Origin: Irpex lacteus
Taxonomy: Eukaryota > Basidiomycota > Agaricomycetes > Polyporales > Irpicaceae
Direction: 5' to 3'
Assembly: GCA_001986395.2 (NCBI GenBank)
Contig: MQVO02000025.1
Coordinates: 124,001 to 188,000, forward strand
DNA length: 64,000 bases
Position numbers and translations under genes: made by a program. Positions 12,237 through 24,494 of this stretch are shown here, in pieces (position 1 is the first letter of the stretch; the number at the start of each line of letters is the position of its first letter). The notes below the pieces were generated by a model. That model was not told the DNA's origin and ran no database searches. It worked only from the letters and a program-made list of their open reading frames with translations.

Positions 12237-13164
12237 ATGGATCCAGCCAGCGCAATTATCGGCATCGTCTCTTTCGGCTTCACCGTCTTCGCCAAGGTTA
12301 ACGAGATTCGCAAGGAGATCAACAGTGCACCTGAACAAGTGCGAGCCCTCCAACAAGCTTGCATTGGCGTGGAGCTCCTCTTGAGCAGACTCGATACCAC
12401 GGCAGCTCGCACTGTTCCTTGTCCCCCTGAAGCAGTACCACATTTCGAGCGCTTGTGCGCTGCGACGCAACACTGTCTAGAAGACGTGAACACAATCATA
12501 GAGAATGTTCTCGCGCAATCCACGGGCTCCAACGGCGAATCTAGCACTCTCAAGATTCGTTTCAGGAAGTGGTTGAGCAACAAGGACGAATTTGAGGACG
12601 CGTCAGCGAGATTGAAGGACTTGAGGGAGACGTTGGCGATGATGATGGATTTCATGAACTCGTGAGTATTATCATTAATTTTTGTATGACACAAACTTAG
12701 AACGTTTTAGTAACTATCTAGAGTTCATTGCGTTGCAGGTCCGTTCGGAAGACTCCAAACCACGGCCCTTCAACACCAACCACACGACCGGTCCTGGACG
12801 GCTCAGCAAGCAAGTCAGTCACGGAAACAGCAATCGAGCCACCACTACAGATCCCGGTGCCAATCACGAGAATGTGGTAGTGTACCCGAAGACCAGAAAG
12901 AACACCTGGTCATCTACAAACGGCAATCGCGATGGACGCAGAGGCCACAGCGGTAGCCGCAGCACACGATGGCGCGGACGAGGCACTGATCAACGTGGAC
13001 GAGATAATCAACGTAGACGAGACGGTCAGTACGGACAAGACGGTCAACGCAAGCAAGACAAGCAACGCGAGCGAGATGATACAGGGGGATCCGGGCCAGA
13101 TAGGCCATGGGGACGAGACACTCACGATGAGCGTAGAGGTCGTGAACGCTGGAATCGTAAATAA
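12237..13164 (+). CDS. STAND-type N-terminal domain protein with repetitive Arg/Asp/Gln tail
   Basis: The model 12237..12661 plus 12711..13164 gives 292 residues. Residues 1-142 (MDPASAIIGIVSFGFTVFAK...) match the first exon of the gene at 13999-15978 closely. Both first exons are exactly 425 bases and end in phase 2. The segment resembles the fungal N-terminal domain of STAND proteins (PigL_N/Helo-like), helical and often used for signalling or assembly. After the intron, SNYLEFIALQ parallels SHSFEFLVVK of the paralogue, then the homology stops. The tail is Arg/Gly/Asp/Gln-rich and built partly on five 18-base repeats. No ankyrin region follows, so this is a truncated or re-tailed paralogue. 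The tail frame is less certain because another frame is also open. Confidence 0.65.
12989..13078 (+). repeat. Five tandem 18-base units in the tail of the 12237 gene
   Basis: Units start at 12989, 13007, 13025, 13043 and 13061, all variants of ATCAACGTAGACGAGACG. In the annotated frame they read as hexapeptides such as NQRRRD and GQYGQD. In the alternative frame (opening at 12932) they read INVDEI, INVDET, VSTDKT, VNASKT and SNASEM. Confidence 0.75.
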
Positions 13165-13998
13165 TCGAGTCCCTATATATTTGGCGTCGAGACTCGAATG
13201 CAGCGCAGTGCAGAGGTCTCGAATGATCAGTGACATCCGTGCTGGGCGATGTACGATCTGTGCGCACATAGAGTTGTACAAGGATCAATGCTTATCATCA
13301 GTAACTATATTTACCACGTATTGCTCATGGCCATAATCTCCTCCCTGTTTCCTTCTGCCGCCCTCACTCTCAACCCTTCGATGACCACACTGGATGTGGA
13401 AAGCCACTGATAAGACTGGTAGTCGATGAAGCCGGTGAAGAAGCCGCTGGGGAACGGGTATTGGGCACACACCGTATACAAAAGCACTCTACCTGGTTCT
13501 CAGAGTCCAGAGCCAACAGGAATCTGGATGATCCCGCGATTGACTCGGGCCAGTTGTGTACTATACTGCCGTGCTGTAGGCAAACGACATGCTTGCTGCA
13601 CTTGGAGATGTCACCGAATTTTTACCAAACTCAGTGCTTTTGAGGAGTGAAAATAAGTAGGACGTCGTGAGTAAGCTTTAGGGACATGGCAGTTATTTAC
13701 TTCGTCGACTTTAGGGTTAGAGTGATGTATACTTACGATGCAGAACAAGAGGAACGTAAGTGTCATAGTAAGTACACTACAACTAATTAAAACCAACGTT
13801 AAACATCGAGGTCTGTGCTAGCTTCGGATGGACTGAAAATGATATATCTCCGGTCGCATGAGTCTGGAAAAACGAGGGGTACAGTATACATATGAACATT
13901 AGCTCCATTGTAGTCAATGACCAGACATATACGTATCAGCGTAGAAGTGATACAGTAGTATAGAGTAGATAAATCTGCGTGCAGAAGTATACCAATGA
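13165..13998. other. Intergenic between convergent paralogues
   Basis: The 834 bases between two tail-to-tail genes hold only short frames. No tRNA or repeat was seen. It presumably contains both 3' untranslated regions. Confidence 0.5.
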
Positions 13999-15978
13999 TC
14001 AACTCACGACAGGGAAAGCACCAGGCATATGTAACGACTCTTCAGCTTCGTCTTCGCATTCAGGAGCCTGAGAGGGGTCCATATGGGACATGAAGGTTGC
14101 ACGGACCTGATGAACGTATACCGAAGCCCAATGCGAGACCCTCCCCTCTGATACACACAACTCAAACAGATCCAACGCGGTCTGGCCCTCTGGTGTCCGA
14201 GCGTTCCAATCGATTTGGCCTTCTGCGCATCGAACAAGTTCAAAGAAAGGATTGTAGCGGCAGATATAGCAAGCCCAATGAAGCGCCGTTCGCCCCATCC
14301 TATCCTTCATGTTCACGTCTGCGCCTTTGCAAAGGAGTAATTCGATCAATTCCGCTCTCGCTGCACTAGCAGCATAAGCCAGAACAGGCTCAGCCGCGGC
14401 GTCGGCGCCGTCTAGTAGGAGGAACTTGACGCTTGAAGGCGAGAATTTGATTGCATACTGTAAGGGAGTATAGTCAATGGCGTTGAACACGGAATACCGA
14501 GCCACGCTGTATTCAGTGGATTCGAGGGATGTCCATAGATGGAAAACGTCCTCGTCTGAGTGCCCGAAGTGTCGTGTGAGGAGGTCTTCAAGTGCATCCA
14601 TGGCGTCCATGTTGAGAACGGAGCGAAAAACGTCAATTGCAGCGGAGTTTGTTTGTAAGATGGTTTTGAGGATCTTGTGTGGTCGATCTGAGCTGGGCAC
14701 ATAGAGAAGGTGTTGGAAAAGGCCCAGTGTGAGGATGTCATGCGCTGAAGATGATGTTTCCGAACTACAGAAACCCTGGATCAGTCCTTCTGGTAGGAAA
14801 ACGAGAATACACTGCTCAACGAACTCTGCAAAGAGAAGTGAGTCTGCGCCTGCCTCCACGAGAAAGCGGATGATCTCGAGACCTGCTTCCGAGGGGTGGT
14901 TTTGCCATTGCATACACGCGAGCTGATATATTCCGGTTTAGCCATAGTATCCAGATTCCCAGGCAGTGTGCTTACTCACCAGGAGTACAGATGTACCGAA
15001 TGAGGTCGTATCCCAAATAGAGGCTTCTTGCTTTGCGAACAAATCCTTTACTCTCTGCACATCGGTCCCATGGATCGCTCGAAGAATAGGTGAAGTGTAC
15101 GGGACCGCTCGAGCCGCGTTAATAGAGAAATGTACCCGCTGGTTCGACCATGACTGGAGCTGTCCATGCAGAAACCATGGCGGTAGAAACCAGGAGACTC
15201 TCGCTGGCTTGAGGAAGTCGCCTCGACAAGTTGCGACGTTGCAGCGCCGCATAGGCTTGTAGGTGATCAGATCAAGCAGCTGGTTCGAGACGTATATCTG
15301 TCCAATATAGGACGCTAATCGCTGCAGAATGACGGGAATGACAGACAGAGCATGGCAGTGACATACACAGTCAGATGGGCATCGTAGTGGACCACGATGA
15401 TAAGGGTGATTGGCAAGAGGTGGATTATGAGGAATTGCAGGGCTGCAGCCTATCCGACGATCGAAGCCATCAATCTTCACTACGAGAAACTCGAAAGAGT
15501 GCCTTAGCGAGAAATGAGCTTGATATTGGTACTAAAGTGTGGATGATACCCACGAGTGTATGAAGTTAACCATCACCGTCAATGTCTCCCTCAGCTCCTT
15601 TAAACTCTTTGAGGCATCCTCCAAATCATTCTTCTTCATCAACCATTTCTTCAACGACACCTTCGGTAGTCCTAATGCGCCACTGGTAGAGATCGGCTGT
15701 ATCGTGACCTTGCTAATGATAGCATTCACATCCTCCAGGCACTCTCGTGCTGACGCGCATAAGCACTGGATGTGAGGAGCCGCCTCTGGAGGGTATGGGA
15801 TGGGACGTGATCTGGCAGTATCGAGAGTGGCTAGGAGTAGTTGTAGGCTGCCGCACAATTGTTGCAAGGCTTGCAATTGCTTGGGCGCTCCCTTGATGTC
15901 CTTGCGCACATCATTGATCTTCTTGAGGACTGTGAAGCCGAACGAGACGATACCGATGATGGCACTTGCTGGGTCCAT
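13999..15978 (-). CDS. STAND-type N-terminal domain plus ankyrin-repeat protein (paralogue 2, complete)
   Basis: The model is complement(13999..14764, 14825..14922, 14980..15321, 15367..15502, 15554..15978), five exons and 588 residues, with all phases closing. Exon 1 starts MDPASAIIGIVSFGF and resembles the fungal STAND N-terminal (PigL_N) domain, with a helical Leu-rich pattern to about residue 142. A short linker follows, then the family block NVATCRGDFLKPARVSW, EASIWD and LACMQWQNHPSEAG. The rest is ankyrin-type, with GADVNMKDRMGRTALHWACY. No NACHT or NB-ARC ATPase core is present, so this is not a full STAND switch. By family it may take part in protein-protein signalling or incompatibility-type responses, but that is inference. 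It is the only member of the three ankyrin paralogues complete in the window. Confidence 0.78.
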
Positions 15979-17642
15979 AGGTTCGTGAATGAGAGGACTT
16001 GGAGAGGGTTTGGGGCGGCAAGGAGCTCAAGAGCAGCGTGTCTATTATCCATCAGCTACAATCCCTGGTAGTAGGAATCAGCATTTGAACTAGGATGCGA
16101 TGCAGTGTGGGTGTACGCAATTGACATACTGCGCAGATGGGAAAAGGATTCAGAAAAGAGAGGGGCAGCGCAAAGACGCTGTGTATTGTTAATGCGTGAC
16201 CTATGCATCCTCTCACAGGATGTCAACGGAAGTCTTCTTACGGCATCAGTCTTGTCAAAGACCAAAGTGAGCGCTGCGTGGCACGTCTTCTCGGTGTACA
16301 TGAATCAAAATTAAAATATAGAGAAGCACGTCTCAGTTACTTACTAATCTGTATTTGAGCAGCACTTTGATCTGTGCAAGACTACATCAGTGACTGAACC
16401 CGGACCATGATAAACGATACAAAAAGACTGGATGATACGCACCGATTCACAGTGTCTACAATTCCTACTATCAGCAAATTAACTCCAACATCAAGCACCG
16501 CCTGGTTCATTGGCGCAGAGGCGTGTATTCTCTGATACAGCCCATGCGTATCATGAATTCGAACAAACAGTGGATGACGAAAAGCGAGTGTACCCGATTC
16601 GAGTCCTCGAGTCTACACGCGTCCAGCAGCCATGCAACACTACTGGTAAGTAGTACACAGAGATTTAGTGGAGTACGACCCAGCAATAACCTAGGACTCG
16701 TCTGAACAGTCGGTATAAGTATTATTTCATTTAAAGCGCGAAGTGATGAGTCTGAGTACGACGTACCTCATAACAACGTCGACGTGCGAGCCAGGTGTGC
16801 CTTCTCCTTCATTGAAAACGTGCATGCCATCTCTCAGATCTTAGGCTCAGAGGCCGCGTCGTATGTCGGTGAAAGATGATGGATGTTGGTTGAGGAACGA
16901 GAGCGAACGGACTCAGATCTCAATTTGAGCGTTCAATGCTCGGGGGCTGCCACGTTTTGATCCGCCATCTGCCCGTTTAGGAAGCGAAGGCAGCTACTGG
17001 CTGTCCGGGACTCCGAGTCTGACCTCTACACTGTACCACCATCTGCTAGTAAGTAATCTCCCACAAACTCTATCTTCACATCACGAGTTGTTCATCGATG
17101 ACAGGTGTAGCCTGTGCCTTTCATTGGTATCTCAAAGTCGTTCTGGTCAATGAGCTAGTTACCAGGCAATAGGTACGTTGCAACTTAAAAGATGGGTCGA
17201 TATTTCCTAGCCTGACGCTCTGCAGTGCGGGTTGGGATGCAAGACTACTAGATGTATCTGTAATGGTAGGACTCGTATCGCAGGCGTAGCCTAACTCGTC
17301 GACTTATCTCTGTGGGGTGTGACGAGATAGCGTTCGTCTTCGATTCGAGTCCTATTAGTCATAGAATATCATTATGTGCGCTGCCCGATACACTCGCTAT
17401 TGGAATCCTTCCAGTAATACTCTATGGGAGAGACCTTTTGAGCCTAAGTAGACAACTACCAGCCATTTAACGACCCAACCGAATGCGATCTGCCTATGTA
17501 TACGCACACGGTCCCAGCCTCTTCGTCTAATTTGGACAACAAGCGTACCAGAGTGCTTCGCGATTCGTGCCGATTGTGCGATTACCTCAAGGCTCTTGAC
17601 GCCGTCGTATAAGGCTGAAGATGGTGCGTAAGCGTCAACCGT
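15979..17642. other. Intergenic, nothing recognised
   Basis: About 1.66 kb between the ankyrin gene promoter and the LTR-like sequence. It contains only short open frames on both strands. I see no tRNA, domain or obvious repeat. Confidence 0.5.
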
Positions 17643-18897
17643 TGTAGCGCGCCAATATTGATTGGCACACAACAAAAGTATAATAGCAAGCTTCAGCATG
17701 TACAACTAAGCCTGCCAAACAAGTACAAACAAGATTCAGAACATGTGATAGACATGGGAGCTTATTAATATGAAGACAAACACATGCAAACAAGACCTGA
17801 CAAAGCAAGTAGATACACGACAAATTGCTTAGTCACCCTCACTTGGCTTTGTAATCGCATGAGTCAGCTCAGTCAGCATATTACCAAGCATCCCCAATCA
17901 CATTACCAAGCACCCGTAATCTGAAAACCAGCAGAGCATGGATAGCCAATCACCACCCTCTATCGGAATGATTCCAAAGCACATTGTCAGCGGTTCGTCA
18001 GCATGACACAGCGATTCGTCAGCAATTGGTAAGTACTTTGTAAGCATTTGGCAGCGATTCGTAAGGATTCGTCATGGATGGGTAAGCGATTGGTGAGCGT
18101 ACATGGACTGGAATGTATTAGTAAGGTTTCCTAAAGTAGCAGTAGCCGAAAGGCATAAATAGCGGACGAACAGTAGAGTAACTTAATGCAATGTACAGCC
18201 TGTTGATTTAGTGTCTCTCGTGCAGACAAGCGTAGTCTGCCTGTTCTGAATATAACCAGCCAGCTAGGAAGTCTAGCTACTGCTTATCATCTTACCTCGT
18301 ACTAAGTCCTGCTTGGAGGTTTCGGTAAACCATTCCAAGAGGCGCAGTGTTCTGAACGTCAGTCACTGTTGGATATCGTCCCCGGTCTCGTAAGTATCGT
18401 CTCTGTTATAGCTTACCATAAGGGTGCGCACAGACCAGCGTAGTTTCCCTACGCCCCTTCGTAAGGCTATTCTCTTGGGTTATTGACTAACCTCTTGTGT
18501 ATTCCTTTGCCGAAGTCAGCATAAAGGGTGTGTATAGTCGACGTATAGACTTCCTACACTTCCTTAACTGATATTCCATTGGTGCACTAGTATCTTTCTT
18601 TTGTGTCTAGGTCTACCCTCACCCACACCTCGTAGGATCAGTGTTCTCCTACCTCGTGTGTTGTTACTTGCTCATCGCATCTAGTAGGATCAGTGTTCTC
18701 CTACTTTGTGTCTTGATCGCTCACCGCAACTATCACCCTTCTGCGTAGCCCCGACATCTACACTTCGTATCACACTCCCTTGCCCCAAACGAACGACTGG
18801 GATTGCTCGACCAAACGACCGGTCCAGTTCATCTCAGCAGTCTGTTGATCTCTTCCTGTTTCTTCTCAAACGGGATAAACTCACCAGCTGACCTACA
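17643..18897 (+). repeat. Probable 5' LTR of a truncated Ty3/gypsy-like element
   Basis: The sequence is bounded by TGTAG at 17643 and CTACA ending at 18897, a 5-base inverted terminal pair, and lies directly before a primer-binding-like TGG. A TATA-like ATAAAT is at 18155-18160. Short repeated motifs occur upstream of it: TTACCAAGCA twice near 17881-17912 and CAGCGATTCGT twice near 18009-18062. The left edge is uncertain (TGTACA at 17699 is an alternative), because no second LTR exists here for comparison. Confidence 0.5.
18155..18160 (+). promoter_or_regulatory. TATA-like box in the probable LTR
   Basis: ATAAAT follows the repeat-rich U3-like part and precedes a likely transcription start around 18185. 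It has the position expected for the retroelement promoter. This is inference from layout only. Confidence 0.35.
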
Positions 18898-18900
18898 ACG

Positions 18901-18914
18901 TGGAGCCCACCGCG
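18901..18914 (+). other. Probable primer-binding site of the truncated element
   Basis: TGGAGCCCACCGCG begins three bases after the presumed LTR end. Starting with TGG, it could pair with the CCA 3' end of a host tRNA. The tRNA species is not identified. Confidence 0.45.
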
Positions 18915-18956
18915 AGGGGGGGAAACGAAGTTCGTCAAACCTCACGCTACCTGTCT

Positions 18957-21900
18957 ATGACTGATAGTGAACGTGAGCCTAGTTCTACAAGCATATCAAG
19001 TGAACCCTCAATTACACCTGTGTCGTCAAGTTCTCCGACCTCAAGTCCAAGTCACAGAGCTAACACTCCACCGTTTACTCGTGACATACCACCGCATCTC
19101 GGTCAACCAACACCTACTACTAGCGTTACACTCAAGTCAACCAGATTCATGGCAGCAGCGTTAACTGCAGCCGACCTCCCACTTGTGGGACAAAAGGGAG
19201 CTCCTGAGAAGTTCAAGGGTAAGTCTTCCAAGGTCTCCACCTTCTTACGTCACTATGAACGCATGTGTGGCAAGTACAATGTTACCAGCGATCAAGAGAA
19301 GGTTGAGAACATCACTCAGTACTGTTCGCGAGAAGTCCGAGAGTTTATGGAAGGTCTTGCTAGTTTCTACCAACCTAGCTGGACTACCTTTGCTCAAGAT
19401 ATCAGGAAGTACTACGAGGCTGATAAGGATAAGCGTCGGTACAAGGTTTGTGATCTTGAACGATACATCCTTGATAGTCGCAAGAATGGCAACATCAACT
19501 TGAAGCAATGGATGCGATATGTTCGAGGTTTCATTCACATCGGCGGATGGCTCAAGACCAAGAGCAAGATCACCGAGAATGAGCAAGCTATCTACTTCTG
19601 GAAAGGTATTCCCAGTCGTCTTCGGAACCGAATCGAAACTCGGCTTATGAGCCAGAGTCCGCAACATGATCTATCACAGCCCTTCAAAGTCACAGACATA
19701 TCAAAGGTTGCAGAAGCACTCCTCAAGCGAGACCGCTTTGACAATGACCGTTTGGTGTCTGATGATGACTATGAGGAATCTGATGATGAATCAGACAGCG
19801 ACTCTGACAGTGACAGTGATTCTGATGATGAGGAATGCAAGAAGAAGCACAAGCACTCTCATTGCCATAAGAGTCATAAGCACAGCAGCTCTACTGATAA
19901 GAAGAAGGTTCGATTCAAGACTTCGAAGTCTGAACCTGAGTCTGATGAAGAGTCAGATAAGGATGAGGACATTTCAAGTATTCGAAAGTCAATCCGAAAG
20001 ACTCGTGAAGATCCTATGACAGAGTTGGTAGACAAGCTCAGTCGCATGTCCATCAACGATCCTTCATATGCCATGATGTACTACCAAGCCTACAGCATCA
20101 ATCCTATCATAGAGAAGCTTGTTCCGAGTCCACTTACCCGAGCGTCAAGTACTCCTAGGCGTGATCAAAGTCTTGAACATGATCTACCACCACATATGGC
20201 CGGCGGAATTCGAGACAGGCCTATGGGAGAACGCAAGTGCTTTGGATGTGGTACTACAGGACATAGCATTTTCAACTGCATAGACATCAACGAGTACCTG
20301 CGCAAAGGTGTTATCAAGCGTGATGGAAATCGCTTCTACATGAGCAACGGATCAGCTATTGCAAAGATTGCATATGACGAGCCACTTGTCGAAGCGATTC
20401 GCCGTGCAGTCAATTCGCAAGCTCATTTCATAGGCATTGATTGTGAAGACTACCTTGATGACGGTTATGAGGAAGCAGATGACGGAGTATATGCAGTTCA
20501 TCATGATGACCAAGATCTGGCTTATGAATACTACTCTGACTCGGAAGATCCTCAGGCATATCCAGTACAGCCAAGCAGCCGCGTAACTCGAACAGCTCGA
20601 AAGGAGACATTTGATGGTGTCTGGCTTCCTACCAGAAAGGAAATGGAGGCTCGCCGTAATGCACGTCAGGGGAAAGAGAACATCAAGCCTGGACCAGCGC
20701 CTCCTCGCTTTGTTCAGCCCTCTGTACCCAACGTCCCTGTTCAAGTACCGATTGATGTGCAGAAGACAGTGTTCAACCCTGACAATGAAGACGAGATCAT
20801 GGAAGATGTGTCAATGAATCCAGCTAAGTCAAAGCCAAAGCCTGGACCTCGAAAGTTCGGAACAGATCGGAACATTCCGAAGAAGGTTGAAACTCCGCCT
20901 CAACCTATAAAAAAGGAACCACCTAAGCGCTTGCCACGTCAGTCTGAAGTACAGCACTACGTTCAGCCCAATGCGGTTCTTGACAAGCTACTCAACACTC
21001 CCATGAATCTCACAGTCGGAGAAGTCCTAGCCGTCTCCAAAGATGTCTCTCAGCGGGTCACAGACGTTATCAAGCCCAAGCCGGCCAAAGCCGCCACAAC
21101 TGCACAAGTCATGGAAAAGACCGAGCCGCCAGTCGTTGCTGCCATTTCTTTTCCTTCCCGAACCCGAAGCCACTTGATCAGACTTGATCTAGAATGTGAT
21201 GGCCGAAAGCTACGTGCTATCGTGGATACAGGATCCCAGCTCAATATTGCAAGCAAAGAGGTCTGGCGAACAACTTTGCGCAGGCCTATCGATATCACCA
21301 AGAGCATTGTGATGAACGATGCAAACGGAGGCGAAGGCACTCTTCAAGGATTTGTTGGTGATGTACCCCTCAATTGCGGTGATGTTGTTACTTACGCAAA
21401 CCTATGGATTGGCGAACGAGCACCTTTCGATGTTCTGCTTGGTCGACCCTGGCAACGCGGAAACTTCATTTCCATTGATGAGCGAATCGACGGAACCTAC
21501 TTGCTGTTCAAAGACAATTCGCTCAGACCTGCCTTTGAAATCCTAGCAACAGTAGACCCGACGATAGACCCTCGGATAGCGGAATACATCAACCGAACTA
21601 CCGCTGACATGTCAATGCACATTCAAGAAAAGGGACTAGAGCAAGAAGTCGAATACAAGCCACACCGCCAGATGCGTCGGGCAGCAGAGCAAAGCTATAA
21701 CACCTATATGGCCACTACTATGCAAGCAGAAGCATCAGGTAGCAGCTCTGGAAATGATGCTGATGATGAGCTAGAAGAGATTCACAGTCCAGCCACCGCA
21801 AATCAAGCCGCTGAGAAAACAACCTCATGGCTCCAGCAGATCAAGAACGCTATTGCGACCAGATGGTATCCATCGGCACCACATTCCTCAAAGATCATGC

Positions 21901-23865
21901 AAAAGAGTACAACTCTCCGACGAAAGGCAAGCCTTATGATGGCACTGGACTACCCTCCAGGCATCATTGACCAGATCTGTGAGGAAGAAGGGAAGAATGG
22001 ACCTACCTTAAGTCAGCTGGATGAAGATCCTCTCGAGAAGTTCCTCAAGAAGATGCAAGAACTCAACATCAAGGCCATCACACCAGAGAACCATAAGGAA
22101 GAAATCCCGGAACCCTGCGAAGAAGTATTTGCAGCCACAGTGCAGCCAGACAGTCTACCAAGCAAAGATCAGACCCTCCATACAGCCTGCAAACTCAAGC
22201 AGCTGAACCCAAGGGCTGTGGCTTTTGAACCTTCAACTCAGCCAAAAATCACACCAGGCATCAAGCAGTCAAACTTAGACAAAGGCGAAACCCGCCTGGA
22301 TATATTGGCTGATACAGCAGTACAAACTCTAAATGAGGATCTACAGCGAGCACAGGTGGCAAAGGTCAAGTTTGAGATACAAGGACATCAGTTTTTGGCA
22401 GGAGTTCGCCAGCGATAACTCGAAGACGTTGCAGCGTACTGGTCACGGATGCCCATCAACGGCTCAGGAATACTTACTATTGATGCAGACGTCCGGATGG
22501 TCGAGCAGAATCACGAGCGCCGCACAAAGTGGCTCACTCGTGATTGTGTTCTCGTCGGGCGCCATTTCCAGCCTGTTGAACGAGGCCCGGACTTACGTGC
22601 CTCAGCACACCTCTGGAGTGAACTTACGATGGCCTCTGACTATCGGCCCCCGGCAACCTTGACAACCGAGCCGACACAGCCTCGCACTCAAACAGGAAAT
22701 CGACGAGGCCCAGTCCGAGGCAGAGGCCAAGCTCCCATAGCCAATCCGAGGGATAGCCAACATAAGGCCACCGAGCCACGAGATCCCGCGACACAGCAAA
22801 AACGGACATCTGAAAGACAAAGCGGTCAGTCTGGGCAATCAAATCAAGCTGCACTAGTGCGGGAGCGTGACCGTGATCGGTTCCTGCCCCTAAACGAAAC
22901 AGCACGCCCGACGTACGCGCAGGCCGCCTCCACTCGTGTACCACAAGTCCCAATAAGCAGTAACCGTGCGAGTGAGACCAACCACTACTACGGCCATGAG
23001 TTTAGTGATTGCTATACTAGCCGAGACGAAGAAGGGAGAGGAAACCTACCTCGACTCCGCCCTAGCTCAGTGAACCGACGCCCTAAACCAAGTGGATATC
23101 GACCCCGCCCTGGGCATCGCCGCGGAAGCAAAACCCAACGTCAAACGACGCAGGTGGCCCGCCCAGAGCAATCAGGCGGGGCCTTCTGTAACCTGCTGAC
23201 CTTATCGGACAACACGCCTTCATTGAATTTCGATACTGCTGAGACTAACGAGACCAGGCAAGGGGGTGAGCATCTGGAACAAGGAGATATAAGTCTGAGA
23301 CGCACCGGGCTTGAATTCCTCGCCCCTCAGCCGTTGCCCTTCGGTGCTCCTATCCCTCCTGCCCCATTTCGCACCATGGCCTATTCGGAAGCCGGTATGC
23401 TTCGCGCTATGCGTTCGCAGCTTGAGGTCACGTTCATTGTCGCTCCCGAGGACCAGCCCATGCTACCGTTCTCGTACGGGCACGAGGGCCAGGTTGAGTT
23501 TGCGAGCGTCGTCATGCCTGCGTGCACCGCCCTTGACGAGCTCCGGCAGCCTCGTATCTGGAAGTCCAGCCACTTGCACCACGGGGATGTCACCATGGCC
23601 CCGCTCACTCGTCTAGAGCCTGTGATCACCGAGGGCGAAGGCGAAGAGGAAGACGTTACCTGCGGAAGTTATCAACGCGCGAGCCTCACATGGATTTCGA
23701 ATGTGCACGCACCTGTTACAATCTACGGCGAGCTCGTGGTCAGCATCGAGCCCGCCGACGGTGGCGACGCGTTCCCCTACGCCAACCTTGGACGGGCCGT
23801 GGGTTGGAGTGCGGTGTGGCTGCACGGCACGGTTCCCATGGGTGAGCTCGTCGATCTCGTCCCAA
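18957..23865 (+). pseudogene. gag: Gag-aspartic protease frame of a Ty3/gypsy-like element, interrupted and truncated
   Basis: The first in-frame ATG is at 18957, and the frame is open to a TAA at 22416-22418. It then continues in the same frame to the KDZ junction, so it was probably one reading frame of at least 1,600 codons. In order it has a Ser/Thr-rich leader; a retrotransposon Gag core (APEKFKGKSSKVSTFLRHYE onward); a Ser/Asp-rich stretch and a His/Lys tract near 19750-19900; a zinc knuckle CFGCGTTGHSIFNC near 20240; and a retropepsin-type protease with DTGS near 21227. After the stop come a proline/arginine-rich region and a more ordered C-terminal part. Reverse transcriptase, RNase H and integrase are absent because the sequence passes directly into KDZ copy 1. 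The element is dead here. Confidence 0.75.
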
Positions 23866-23928
23866 CAACTTATGGCATAGGTATGAAACATCACCACTCT
23901 CTTATACGTTATGGGCTTCATACATGAT
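23866..23928 (+). repeat. Left terminal inverted repeat, KDZ copy 1
   Basis: It pairs with the reverse complement of 37520-37584. Shared blocks include ATGGCA, AGG, AAACATCA, GTTATG and TTCATACAT in order, roughly 75-80 percent identical with small gaps. Confidence 0.75.
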
Positions 23929-23943
23929 CCATAAGTTAACTCT

Positions 23944-23996
23944 GTGGTGATGTTTACAGACCGTGGTGATGTTTCATTAGGCCTGCGGTGATGTTT
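23944..23996 (+). repeat. Subterminal GTGGTGATGTTT repeats, KDZ copy 1
   Basis: Three direct copies of G(T/C)GGTGATGTTT lie at 23944-23955, 23963-23974 and 23985-23996. The inverted form AAACATCACCAC lies within the left terminal repeat at 23887-23898. Such arrays often bind the transposase. Copy 2 has them at 48793-48845. Confidence 0.7.
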
Positions 23997-24228
23997 CAGC
24001 ACGGTTCGAATGTCCTAAAGGGGTTGTAGCGCCTTCAGCCGGCCCCCGGCATGGTGGCGGATGTTCAAATTTATGATAGCATCGCACCCACAGCTGATAC
24101 CAGCATTGATCTGATCAATTCCCGGCAGAAAGGGCTGCAAAAACCGATATGTGCCAGTTCCGGTAGGTCCAGGCGTCCGATTATACTTTCTTTTATTTGT
24201 TCCCATCAAATATTCACTTCTAAAGCAG

Positions 24229-24494
24229 CAACACTACTTACGATCAAATAAAATATATCGTTTTTGGTCTTTATGAGCGCTACTACTTTTGGCACGTCTG
24301 CTTCACCATTTGGGAGCTCATTCCCACGGTCCATAGGTACTGTTGGTGGCCGAGCGTGAGCAACACTACCTACGATCAAATAAAATATACCGTTTTTGGT
24401 CTTTATGAACGCTACTCCTTTTGGCAGACATCTGCTTCACCATTTGGGAGCTCATTCCCACGGTCCATAGGTACTGTTGGTGGCCGAGCGTGAG
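24229..24494 (+). repeat. Tandem duplication of a 132-base unit, KDZ copy 1
   Basis: Unit 1 is 24229-24360 and unit 2 is 24361-24494. Both begin CAACACTAC and end GAGCGTGAG, with a few substitutions and a 2-base length difference. They are noncoding, between the left end and cargo gene A. The equivalent in copy 2 is 49078-49343. Confidence 0.85.

Noticed and set aside
22449..23927. Separate 492-residue gene
   Set aside because: It is in the same frame as the upstream Gag-protease frame with only 30 bases between the stop and its first ATG, and its last 20 codons are KDZ sequence; it is better read as the continuation of one interrupted frame.
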